Origin: Eisenbergiella porci
GTDB lineage: Bacteria > Bacillota > Clostridia > Lachnospirales > Lachnospiraceae
Direction of reading: 5' to 3'
Assembly (NCBI RefSeq): GCF_009696275.1
Contig: NZ_VUMI01000063.1
Coordinates: forward strand, 1 to 33,478
Length of the DNA stretch: 33,478 nt
The position numbers were made by a program, and so were the translations under genes. The notes below the pieces were generated by a model. The model had not been told where the DNA came from, did not search any database, and was given only the letters and a program-made list of their open reading frames with translations. How positions within the stretch are numbered: position 1 is the stretch's first letter; each line of letters opens with the position of its first letter. Below, piece after piece: positions 7,539 to 13,271 of this stretch.

Positions 7539-7802
7539 ATTAATCTTTATGGCAATAATAACAGACCATATGTTATTAAAAAAGATTATGGTAATGGGAG
7601 AATAATAAAAAAAGGAGATATTTATATAAGGAAGGGAGCAACTACTTTTAAGGCCTTAAGAAGTGATTTAGATTTTATTTATAGTAAAAAGTGTAGAAAA
7701 CAAGTATCTTTAGGAGATGATTATTTATTTATTGGATGCGTAAATAATGAAGGAAAATCTCCATTTGTAGCAGGAAGTATAAATGAGGATTTAGGCCAGT
7801 AG
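7539..7802 (+). pseudogene. C-terminal remnant of an AlbA_2/Schlafen-like gene
   Basis: An 87-residue open frame runs from just after TAA 7536-7538 to TAG 7800-7802 without a plausible start. It contains RPYVIKKDYGNGRI, GDIYIRKGATTFKALRSD and LDFIYSKK, a pattern typical of the C-terminal part of AlbA_2 (Schlafen-like) domain proteins. The missing N-terminal part and the abutting folded sequence suggest truncation by insertion or rearrangement. The family call is from memory of the motif. The last codons (NEDLG) are made of the recurring linker sequence. Confidence 0.5.
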
Positions 7803-7818
7803 TACGGGAGGAAATAGG

Positions 7819-8007
7819 ATGGAATTTAACAGCCGCGCAGAGTTGCATCCATGCATGAAATGCGAATATGGAGAAGTGTGGAAAGAACAGGGTAAGCCTG
7901 CGGGAAATGTCTGTAAACACACCGAAGTCTGTAAAATCAAAGGTTTGTATCATGGGAGATATCATAGCAAGAAACGAGTACCGGATTGGTGCCCGCTAAA
8001 AAGCTAA
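7819..8007 (+). CDS. Cys-rich small protein (putative zinc binder)
   Basis: The 62-residue product has five cysteines in the pattern CxxC near residue 13, C and C near 34 and 39, and a WCP motif close to the C-terminus. The next gene also has CxxC and WCP, so the two are probably divergent paralogues. GGGAGGAAA precedes ATG 7819. Function is unknown; small zinc-binding proteins are frequent accessory genes of phages. Confidence 0.6.
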   Translation: MEFNSRAELHPCMKCEYGEVWKEQGKPAGNVCKHTEVCKIKGLYHGRYHSKKRVPDWCPLKS

Positions 8008-8037
8008 GTATAATGAGGATTTAATGGAGGTGTCGGA

Positions 8038-8271
8038 ATGCAGAAAAGAAATATAAAGTGCAGTGAATGCGAATTTTGCAAGGATCGGGGGCGGCCCGAA
8101 AATAGCAGACCGAGTTTTTGGTGCGAACATCCAGACACGAAATATATCGCAGATTACTTTTCGCATCATAGGATTCAGAAAATGGAAGGATTTCTGTGTT
8201 TTGGAAAACCGTGGTCGCATGAAGTTACGATTAAAACATCCCCTGCATGGTGTCCTAAAAAAGCGGATTAG
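8038..8271 (+). CDS. Cys-rich small protein, paralogue of the previous gene
   Basis: The 77-residue product starts with CSECEFC, has a WCEH motif mid-way and ends AWCPKKAD. The WCP ending and cysteine spacing echo the preceding 62-residue protein. The gene starts at ATG 8038 behind the recurring linker (TGAGGATTTAATGGAGG at 8014-8030). Metal binding is inferred only from the cysteines. Confidence 0.6.
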   Translation: MQKRNIKCSECEFCKDRGRPENSRPSFWCEHPDTKYIADYFSHHRIQKMEGFLCFGKPWSHEVTIKTSPAWCPKKAD

Positions 8272-8311
8272 CCGGTTAAACTGAAATTTAGGCGAATAGC
8301 CGGAAAGGAAA

Positions 8312-8479
8312 ATGATGAAAAAAATACACTATCATTTAGGGACTGGGTTTACGGGAGCCAGCTATGACGAAGTGGTTGAATTCGAAGATTCTGCAACTGA
8401 AGAAGAAATTAATGAGGCATACGAAGAGTGGAAAAACAACTATCTTGATGCTTCATGGTGGGATTTAAAGGAGGTGTGA
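8312..8479 (+). CDS. Small acidic phage protein (DUF7167-like)
   Basis: A 55-residue ORF starts at the double ATG 8312/8315 after CCGGAAAGGA. It reads MMKKIHYHLGTGFTGA, then an acidic segment EVVEFEDSATEEEINE and a WKNNYLDASWWDL end. I recall this pattern as a conserved small phage protein (DUF7167-like). Its stop lies two bases before the next start, inside AAAGGAGGTGTGAG. Confidence 0.6.
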   Translation: MMKKIHYHLGTGFTGASYDEVVEFEDSATEEEINEAYEEWKNNYLDASWWDLKEV

Positions 8480-8480
8480 G

Positions 8481-8732
8481 ATGAACTGCATTAAAGACGG
8501 AAAATACACAGGTGACAGCCGCTTTGGTTGTCCGGTGAAGGTCGATGAATGTGAAATCAGAGACAAGGTATACCGAAAAAGATGGATTCCGGCGGCGGAG
8601 CGGTTGCCGGGGCAGCTGAATATTGAAGATATAGAAAGGGAACAGAATGAAGATATCAAGGCAGAAAACGAAGAAGAGCCGGATGGCGAGGCAGACGGAA
8701 TTTACAGCCAAGGCCAGGAAAGCGATACATAA
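8481..8732 (+). CDS. Small acidic phage protein, unknown function
   Basis: ATG 8481 follows AAAGGAGGTGTGAG and yields 83 residues. Residues 1-40 contain three cysteines (NCIKDGKY, FGCPVK, DECEIR); the rest is strongly acidic and probably disordered (EEEPDGEADG). It overlaps the following HNH-like gene over its last 86 bases in another frame. No function is seen. Confidence 0.5.
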   Translation: MNCIKDGKYTGDSRFGCPVKVDECEIRDKVYRKRWIPAAERLPGQLNIEDIEREQNEDIKAENEEEPDGEADGIYSQGQESDT

Positions 8733-9093
8733 AAGAGATCAGGAATCCTGTTTCTTCTGTCGGCGGGGTTATCATATGGAAAACGCCTGCCGATACGGCG
8801 GCCTGCAGATTATGCATGTGGTTCCCCGCTCACAGCTGGGCCTGGGTATAGAGCAGAACGGCGCCCTGGGATGTATCGGACATCATGGAATTTTGGATAA
8901 TGGGAACCGTGGCCTGCGAGGAGAAATGCAAGCCATGCTTGAAGACTACATGCAGGGTATGTATCCGGGATGGTCCAGGGAAGCGGTTACATATAGTAAG
9001 TACGGGAAAAAACAGGTTTGGGAAGCTCCAGGCGGCAGCAGGAATACGCAAGATAATATGGATGGAATTTCCTTCCTGGAGGAAATTGTATGA
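8647..9093 (+). CDS. HNH-like nuclease-fold protein
   Basis: The protein carries CFFCRRGYHM, then LQIMHVVPRSQLGLGIEQN and LGCIGHHGILDNGN, the spacing of an HNH/treble-clef nuclease (Cys pair, central His-Val-Val-Pro-Arg, then Cys and His-His). ATG 8647 has AAAGGGA upstream and gives 148 residues; ATG 8683 (MARQTEFTAKARK) resembles the usual family start and is equally possible. HNH proteins occur both as homing endonucleases and as phage DNA-processing enzymes. Confidence 0.65.
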   Translation: MKISRQKTKKSRMARQTEFTAKARKAIHKRDQESCFFCRRGYHMENACRYGGLQIMHVVPRSQLGLGIEQNGALGCIGHHGILDNGNRGLRGEMQAMLEDYMQGMYPGWSREAVTYSKYGKKQVWEAPGGSRNTQDNMDGISFLEEIV

Positions 9094-9203
9094 AGCTAGT
9101 AAAGATGATTGCAATTATCTTAGCCGTGATAATGCTTTCCGGATGTGCGCAGCCGCTGGCGCCAGATCCTTTTACAGACAGCATCTACTGGAGGGGAATG
9201 TAA
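9090..9203 (+). CDS. Small phage lipoprotein
   Basis: A 37-residue ORF begins at ATG 9090 overlapping the previous stop. Residues 1-18 form a signal peptide (MKLVKMIAIILAVIML) ending in the lipobox LSGC, so Cys19 should be lipidated after signal peptidase II cleavage, leaving an 18-residue surface peptide. Tiny lipoproteins of temperate phages often act in superinfection exclusion, an inference only. The spacing GGAGGAAATTGT-ATG gives a good SD. Confidence 0.65.
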   Translation: MKLVKMIAIILAVIMLSGCAQPLAPDPFTDSIYWRGM

Positions 9204-9377
9204 ATGGCAAACAAAGATAAGACAAGGGCAGCAATAAAGGAGTTTATTGTCAGTTATATGCAGGAACATGGATACAGCCCAACATTCGCGGAAATAGGCG
9301 CGGCTGTAGGGCTTAAGTCAAAAAGCAGCGTCAGTGCCCACATAAAAAGGATGTTGGAAACCGGTTTGCTTAACTGA
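9204..9377 (+). CDS. LexA-type winged-helix DNA-binding domain protein
   Basis: ATG 9204 directly follows the lipoprotein stop; GGAGGGGAATG lies in front. The 57-residue product matches the LexA N-terminal winged helix: IKEFIVSYMQEHGYSPTFAEIG, AAVGLKSKSSVSAHIKRM, LETGLL. There is no catalytic peptidase domain, so it is a stand-alone DNA-binding module, possibly a regulator of the accessory cassette or an anti-SOS decoy. Confidence 0.75.
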   Translation: MANKDKTRAAIKEFIVSYMQEHGYSPTFAEIGAAVGLKSKSSVSAHIKRMLETGLLN

Positions 9378-9397
9378 GGATATAGCGGAGGTATAAA

Positions 9398-9700
9398 ATG
9401 CAATTTGTAATTAATGGAATGAAATATAACACTGAAAACATGGAAGAGGTGGCGGAGGTTAGAAAGTGGTATCAAGTAAATAAGTTCTTTTTCAGCGCCA
9501 TGTGTACTGGAAAAGAGATTGGCCGGGAGTACCAGTGTAAATTATGGAAATCTGCAAAAGGGAACTGGCTTTTGACCCATGAAAGAGATTATGGGAAGAT
9601 ATTCGGAGAAGCTATACAGGAAGAGGAAGCCAAGAAACTTTTAATGGATTATGCAACGGCCATTTATGAAACCATGTATGAGAAATTACCAGAAGCGTAA
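9398..9700 (+). CDS. Phage hypothetical protein
   Basis: The 100-residue product starts at ATG 9398 behind the linker TAACTGAGGATATAGCGGAGG. It has a strand-rich start (MQFVINGMKYNT) and a helical C-terminus (EEEAKKLLMDYATAIYETMYEKLPEA). No domain is recognised. Confidence 0.55.
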   Translation: MQFVINGMKYNTENMEEVAEVRKWYQVNKFFFSAMCTGKEIGREYQCKLWKSAKGNWLLTHERDYGKIFGEAIQEEEAKKLLMDYATAIYETMYEKLPEA

Positions 9701-9743
9701 CAGAACAAAAGTTATTGAGCAATTGAGAATTTAGGAGGTACCA

Positions 9744-10094
9744 ATGAAGAAATTATCAGAAATAGACGATGACACACTACTGACCGTCACCCCAAAAGGG
9801 TATGACGGAACAGTGATGGATAAAGAAGAATTTATGCAGTCCAGTTATTACATTGATAGGGATGAGGTGGATGTCGCGATTGCGGAAGAAACATTTGCAT
9901 CTTTCAGCCTCTATTATGCTCTTGAATGTCTGGAAGATGATATGCACGAGGACTGGCTTAGCAATGTGATGTCTGCGATACCAAAAGACGTTAGAGAGCG
10001 GATTGAAGCGGAAATCAACAGTTATTTGGATAAAGAGCCGACTTATTATCCGGGCGAAGCTGTTGATTGGTTAACTGAGGATTTAGGTGAATAA
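9744..10094 (+). CDS. Acidic phage hypothetical protein
   Basis: ATG 9744 follows TTTAGGAGG. The 116-residue product is strongly acidic (about one quarter Asp/Glu) and predicted to be helical after residue 40 (VAIAEETFASFSLYYALECL). Acidic small phage proteins can be DNA mimics, but nothing more specific supports that. Its last codons (TEDLGE) are formed by the recurring linker sequence. Confidence 0.55.
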   Translation: MKKLSEIDDDTLLTVTPKGYDGTVMDKEEFMQSSYYIDRDEVDVAIAEETFASFSLYYALECLEDDMHEDWLSNVMSAIPKDVRERIEAEINSYLDKEPTYYPGEAVDWLTEDLGE

Positions 10095-10111
10095 CCGGAA
10101 GGAGATAAGGA

Positions 10112-10336
10112 ATGCGATATAAATGCATAAATGCAATGGGAATTGAAAAATATGATGAACACGGTTTTCCAACTGGTAGCTATGGCGTAATAACAGAGGG
10201 ATCGGTCTGGTATGAAGATGACGTTAACATGATCGGAGGAGAGGTACATCTTGAGTGCGAGAGTGGTTGTGAGGGATGTGGTTGGATAGAAATCACTAGA
10301 GCGCACTTAGCGGAATGTTTTGAGGTAATAAATTAG
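10112..10336 (+). CDS. Small phage protein, unknown function
   Basis: ATG 10112 follows CCGGAAGGAGATAAGG. The 74 residues read MRYKCINAMGIEKYDEHG, then a beta-rich stretch (GVITEGSVWYEDDVNMIGGEVHLE) and a CEGCGWIEI segment. It looks like a small beta-barrel with one Cys pair. No family is recognised. Confidence 0.55.
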   Translation: MRYKCINAMGIEKYDEHGFPTGSYGVITEGSVWYEDDVNMIGGEVHLECESGCEGCGWIEITRAHLAECFEVIN

Positions 10337-10383
10337 CGGTTCAACTAGGGGGACATTAAGTGAGGATTTAGCGGAGGTAAGAG

Positions 10384-10566
10384 ATGTTTTTCTTGGAGAG
10401 AAAAGAAAGCTATGCAATGCCAAATATTTTAGGAAATTGCTCACAACCGGTATATACATATCGCTGGAAAGCGATAGCAAAAAGTGAGACAGAGCGGCCG
10501 CTATTAGATATGATTAAGGATATGGATGTTGCAACGCACAGGATAGTATCTAATCAACCGAACTGA
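10384..10566 (+). CDS. Small phage protein, unknown function
   Basis: ATG 10384 lies seven bases after the AGCGGAGG of a linker copy (TGAGGATTTAGCGGAGG at 10361-10377). The 60-residue product has no recognised motif; a second ATG (residue 12) is possible. A strong hairpin follows the stop. Confidence 0.45.
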   Translation: MFFLERKESYAMPNILGNCSQPVYTYRWKAIAKSETERPLLDMIKDMDVATHRIVSNQPN

Positions 10567-10608
10567 AATTTACCATTCTGGTGATTGTACCGAGATGGTA
10601 TGTAAATT
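10567..10608 (+). other. Strong intergenic hairpin without T-run
   Basis: AATTTACCAT (10567-10576) pairs with ATGG and GTAAATT (10595-10608), with a four-base bulge or one of two registers. The loop is about 18 bases. There is no run of T after it, so it is not a standard intrinsic terminator. It could be an mRNA-stabilising structure or processing site between two tiny genes. Confidence 0.4.
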
Positions 10609-10639
10609 GGGATAGGCAATTAGCCAGAAAGGAAATTAT

Positions 10640-10864
10640 ATGATACCTGAAGAAATTACTATGAAGTCTTGTATAAAAAGATACGCAACACTTGACAGGG
10701 ACATACACAATGGTGATGGTGAGGGCATGGGAGCAGGATGCAGGGTGCAGATCATTTCAGCCAATAATCGGGGTATGACAATACAAACGGAAAAATGCCC
10801 CTGTTGCCACCAGTTTGCGACAATAAGCAATGTAAAGAGGCGCGATTTAACATTAATCAAATGA
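10640..10864 (+). CDS. Small zinc-knuckle-like protein
   Basis: ATG 10640 follows CCAGAAAGGA. The 74-residue product has a beta-rich core (CRVQIISANNRGMTIQTE) and CPCC near residue 54, plus two earlier cysteines, so metal binding is possible. It belongs to the series of linker-separated small genes. Function is unknown. Confidence 0.5.
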   Translation: MIPEEITMKSCIKRYATLDRDIHNGDGEGMGAGCRVQIISANNRGMTIQTEKCPCCHQFATISNVKRRDLTLIK

Positions 10865-10884
10865 GGATTTGAAGGAGAAACAAA

Positions 10885-10977
10885 ATGAGTGATGAAAAGG
10901 CAGCAATGATTTGCGCAACAGTTATTATTATATCATTTATGATTTTGATGGGTATTGTTTGTTATTTAGTAAGATGA
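10885..10977 (+). CDS. Single-span membrane micropeptide
   Basis: A 30-residue ORF starts at ATG 10885 behind a linker copy (TGAGGATTTGAAGGAG). After MSDEKAAMI, it is almost one membrane segment (CATVIIISFMILMGIVCYLV) with a basic last residue, so the N-terminus should face outward or the peptide forms a simple span. Its SD and linker argue that it is a real gene despite its size. Confidence 0.5.
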   Translation: MSDEKAAMICATVIIISFMILMGIVCYLVR

Positions 10978-10999
10978 GGATTAAATGAGGAATTAACTC

Positions 11000-11188
11000 A
11001 TGAAGAAAACAGAGAACTATGAAATGACAATTAGGCTGTCGAATAAAAAAACTGCTGCATGCGAACTGTGTAAGGGCGCACCGCAATCTGATGAGATATA
11101 CATTTTTCGCAAAAATGGGAACGGTCATTACCTTTGTAGGAAGCATATAGAAGAACTTTTGATGATTGCAGCATTATCAGAAGATTGA
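11000..11188 (+). CDS. Small Cys-rich protein (zinc-ribbon-like)
   Basis: The 62-residue product has CELC near residue 21 and a LCRKH motif near 45, together a Cys4/Cys3His-type site between two strands (EIYIFRKNGNGHYLC). ATG 11000 follows a degenerate linker (TGAGGATTAAATGAGG). Function is unknown. Confidence 0.5.
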   Translation: MKKTENYEMTIRLSNKKTAACELCKGAPQSDEIYIFRKNGNGHYLCRKHIEELLMIAALSED

Positions 11189-11206
11189 TGATTTTGAGGA
11201 AAGAAA

Positions 11207-11302
11207 ATGAGGATTATAAAATTCTATTACGAAAATTGCATGGGTGATAGTGGTTATTTTACAGAGAGAAAAGATAATAACAGAGCCTTAAGCATGGGAT
11301 AA
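11207..11302 (+). pseudogene. Small gene truncated by an IS remnant
   Basis: The ORF begins at ATG 11207 after TGAGGAAAG and encodes MRIIKFYYENCMGDSGYF and a few charged residues, then passes into sequence that is antisense to a transposase fragment from about 11283 and stops at 11300-11302. The good SD and the same direction as its neighbours suggest a once longer small gene whose 3' part was replaced by the IS. Confidence 0.5.
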
Positions 11303-11484
11303 AGAAGATGCCTGCGGGGCCTGCCGGTGGCAGCATGAAAATGGGAAACAAAGGATACCGGAACAATTTCATCAAGGTTAATGGTTTCATCAAGAAGAGA
11401 AAGAAACTTATACTTATCGTTATCAAATTTATTTTGGCAATCGGTAAAAATATCTGCCAAAGAGAGCTGTTTATATGTTATCAT
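11284..11484 (-). pseudogene. N-terminal fragment of an IS transposase
   Basis: On the minus strand, ATG 11484 opens a frame whose first 65 or so residues (ITYKQLSLADIFTDCQNKF, LDEIVPVSFVSHFHAATGR, HLLYPMLKALL) are the N-terminus typical of IS1182-type transposases. Around 11284 the similarity stops and the frame runs into phage sequence. The catalytic DDE part is missing, so the copy is dead. This is the only minus-strand coding relic in the accessory zone. Confidence 0.65.
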
Positions 11485-11640
11485 GTAAGTACATCTCCTT
11501 TTTGGTGGATTGGTTGATAGCTGTTCGTAACTCTATTGTACCATAAACCATTGAGGAGATGTTTTATTTTGTAGAAAAAAGAATCCCGCATTTATGCAGG
11601 TTCTGGCGTTTCGCAAACGCCTAATATGGCAGCAGGAATG
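11284..11640 (-). mobile_element. Deleted IS remnant, left part only
   Basis: The stretch contains the transposase fragment, its upstream SD region (AAGGAGATG on the minus strand near 11490) and a distal end with a perfect 7-bp hairpin GGCGTTT-CGC-AAACGCC (11605-11621). Only one IS end is present; the other was lost together with most of the transposase. The exact outer boundary was not located, since target duplications are not visible. Confidence 0.45.
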
Positions 11641-11656
11641 AAAGGAGATGATACCA

Positions 11657-12085
11657 ATGAAATGTGAAAAAAAGAGCATGACTGAAAATGAAAAAAAGAA
11701 AGATTATCTAAAAGGGTATGAGAGGGCTATAAGGCAAATGGAAAGAAGCGATGAACGAATTAGAGAAATACGTTTAAATAAGATTTGTCCAACGGTGATA
11801 ATGGATGGTATGCCTCATACTTTTGGTGGGAAGGATTTATCAGATTATGCAGCCTTGATGGAAGAGGAAGAAAGGAAATATAGAAAGGCTAGATATCTAC
11901 GAATAAAGCGGTGCCAGGAGATATCGGACAAAATAGAACAAATGAAAAATGAGGATGAAAAGGACGTATTAATGTATAGATATATTAAACGTATGAAGTG
12001 GGAAAAAATATCAGATAAAATGGGATTTGATGTGCGTCAAATATACAATATCCACGGGAAGGCTCTAACTCATTTCGAACTATGA
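11657..12085 (+). CDS. Late-gene transcription regulator (DUF1492/ArpU/RinA-like)
   Basis: ATG 11657 is ten bases after AAAGGAG, better than ATG 11648 which touches it. The 142-residue product is helical, with a C-terminal sigma-region-4-like helix-turn-helix: LMYRYIKRMKWEKISDKMGFDVRQIYNIHGKAL. This is the usual layout of DUF1492/ArpU/RinA-type regulators, which sit just before the packaging genes of Firmicute phages and switch on late transcription. The direct repeat 12086-12102 downstream is a candidate binding site. Confidence 0.75.
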   Translation: MKCEKKSMTENEKKKDYLKGYERAIRQMERSDERIREIRLNKICPTVIMDGMPHTFGGKDLSDYAALMEEEERKYRKARYLRIKRCQEISDKIEQMKNEDEKDVLMYRYIKRMKWEKISDKMGFDVRQIYNIHGKALTHFEL

Positions 12086-12124
12086 TTTCATGGTATTTCA
12101 TGTTTTATTTTGATATGATATAAA
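12086..12124 (+). promoter_or_regulatory. Candidate late promoter with direct-repeat operator
   Basis: TTTCATG occurs at 12086-12092 and again at 12096-12102, ten bases apart (about one helical turn), right after the late-regulator gene. A TATGAT/GATATAA -10-like region follows at 12114-12124. No good -35 box is visible, as expected for an activated promoter. Binding by the upstream regulator is inferred from position. Confidence 0.4.
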
Positions 12125-12166
12125 GTGGAAGAAGTGAAAAGGACACTTGTTCCATTCTTTTGCAAG

Positions 12167-12199
12167 AGGTACCCGGTTGGCTGAACTGGGTACCTTTTT
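12167..12199 (+). terminator. Intrinsic terminator or attenuator before the tRNA
   Basis: AGGTACCC (12167-12174) pairs perfectly with GGGTACCT (12188-12195); four more inner pairs (GGTT with AACT, one wobble) leave a five-base loop, and a run of five T follows (12195-12199). A smaller hairpin AAGTG/CACTT lies just upstream (about 12133-12149). If the late promoter is at 12086-12124, this terminator is in the leader and needs read-through for the tRNA and late genes to be made. Confidence 0.75.
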
Positions 12200-12216
12200 A
12201 TGTAAAAAAAAGTTAA

Positions 12217-12291
12217 AGCAGAGTAGAGCAGTTCGGTCAGCTCGCCAGTCTCCTTAGCTGGAGGTCAGAGGTTCAAATCCTCTCTCTGCAA
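12217..12291 (+). tRNA. Initiator-type tRNA with anticodon CCU (reads AGG)
   Basis: A complete 75-base cloverleaf. The acceptor strands AGCAGAG and CTCTGCA pair at 2:71 to 7:66, leaving A1 opposite A72. The D stem GAGC/GCTC has A11:U24, anticodon stem CCAGT/GCTGG, loop CTCCTTA with U33 and anticodon C34-C35-U36, variable loop AGGTC, T stem AGAGG/CCTCT and T loop TTCAAAT. No CCA is encoded. The 1:72 mismatch, G2:C71, C3:G70, A11:U24, G30:C40, variable loop and T loop are those of bacterial tRNA-fMet; elongators have a paired 1:72 and Y11:R24. It departs from tRNA-fMet in the anticodon, U37, and pairs 29:41 and 31:39. It sits behind a terminator at the head of the late operon, whose genes often have AGG at the start position. 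The amino acid it carries is unknown. Confidence 0.85.
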
Positions 12292-12309
12292 TTAGTTGGA
12301 GGAAAAAAG

Positions 12310-12708
12310 ATGATTTATAAACGTTGTCCCAAATGTGGTAAACGTATTCCTTCCGGAACATCATGTCCTGTTTGCAAGCGTTCATATAAAGCCCCAGAAG
12401 GTGTTTATAAACTGTACCATACACAAAGATGGAGAAACTTACGGGACATGATAATTGCAAGATATAATGGCATTGATCAGTGGGCGTTGCATAAATATAA
12501 CCGGATTGAGTATGCAGAGACAGTTCATCATATTATCCCAACAGTCGATAACATGGCTTTGTTTTTTTTGGATGATAATCTTATACCAGTAAGCAGGTCA
12601 AGCCATGATGAGATACATCGTCTCTATAAAAAACAAAAAAAGGATATACAGGCAGAACTACAGGAAATATTGAAAGGTAATGGGGTAGGGGGGATAAGAA
12701 AAGTTTAG
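12310..12708 (+). CDS. HNH endonuclease, packaging-associated
   Basis: The 132-residue protein has an N-terminal zinc ribbon (CPKCGKRI, CPVCKRS) and an HNH core: VHHIIP near residue 77, LIPVSRSSHDEIH at the C-terminal side. HNH enzymes encoded beside terminase genes work with the terminase in DNA cleavage for packaging in several phages. ATG 12310 follows GGAGGAAAAAAG, a normal start, 18 bases after the tRNA. Confidence 0.85.
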   Translation: MIYKRCPKCGKRIPSGTSCPVCKRSYKAPEGVYKLYHTQRWRNLRDMIIARYNGIDQWALHKYNRIEYAETVHHIIPTVDNMALFFLDDNLIPVSRSSHDEIHRLYKKQKKDIQAELQEILKGNGVGGIRKV

Positions 12709-12785
12709 ACGATTTTCCCACGACCGCTGTCCTACCTTTCTTTACACAAAACTCCAAATAAAAAATTTTGAAATGGAGGGATAAA

Positions 12786-13271
12786 AGGAGCAAAAACAGG
12801 AAGCCATTAGAACGGCAGTCCGGGAACCTTACAAAAGAGGAAAAAGAGCGGAAAATGCTGGAAGAGCAAAGCGTCATAACAGGCATGGAGGATATAGGAA
12901 GGCCCCCATCGTGGCTGATAAATACTATAGCTAAAAAAGAGTATAAAAGGGTATTAAAAGACCTGAAAACAATAGAGATTATTGGAAACCTTGATTTGTC
13001 TAACTTGGCCGGATACTGTAACGCATATGCCATGTACCGGAAAGCAACAGAACAGCTTTCAGGGCAGGATCTTATTGTAGTAAAAGTATCCGCACAGGGA
13101 ACGGAGTATGAGGGAGAAAACCCATTAATCATGATACAGAAAAAATATGCGGAGGAAATGCGCAAGTTTGCATCCATGTGCGGCCTTACGATAGACAGTA
13201 GGTTGAAAGCGGCAGCAATTAAGGTGGACAGGGCAGAGAATGAGATAGAGGAGGAATTCGGTGATATTTGA
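12786..13271 (+). CDS. terS: Terminase small subunit (P27 family), AGG start
   Basis: The protein (161 residues from AGG 12786) has the P27-type beginning SKNRKPLERQSGNLTKEEKE, then GRPPSWL, LDLSNLAGYCNAYAMY and a C-terminal FASMCGLTIDSR-KAAA segment. It recognises viral DNA and partners with the large subunit. GGAGG (12775-12779) is six bases before AGG, and family members begin M-(A/S)-x-x-x-K-P-L at this point. The only canonical upstream start, TTG 12768, has no SD and lies before the SD itself. Initiation at AGG is inferred. Confidence 0.85.
   Translation, partial: RSKNRKPLERQSGNLTKEEKERKMLEEQSVITGMEDIGRPPSWLINTIAKKEYKRVLKDLKTIEIIGNLDLSNLAGYCNAYAMYRKATEQLSGQDLIVVKVSAQGTEYEGENPLIMIQKKYAEEMRKFASMCGLTIDSRLKAAAIKVDRAENEIEEEFGDI

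Noticed and set aside
7330-7540. Group II intron end
   Set aside because: No domain V hairpin or boundary motifs could be found.
12217-12291. Ordinary tRNA-Arg(CCU), possibly an integration-site relic
   Set aside because: An Arg elongator would pair 1:72 and have a pyrimidine at 11; this has A1/A72 and A11:U24 like tRNA-fMet. It also lies mid-prophage, not at an end, so att relic is unlikely.
12254-12460. Minus-strand ORF ending ERGFEPLTSS-like
   Set aside because: It is the antisense of the tRNA T/anticodon arms and the HNH gene start, a well-known artefact.
12768-12788. TTG 12768 as start of the small terminase
   Set aside because: No SD in front of it; the GGAGG lies after it, spaced correctly for AGG 12786, where homologues start.
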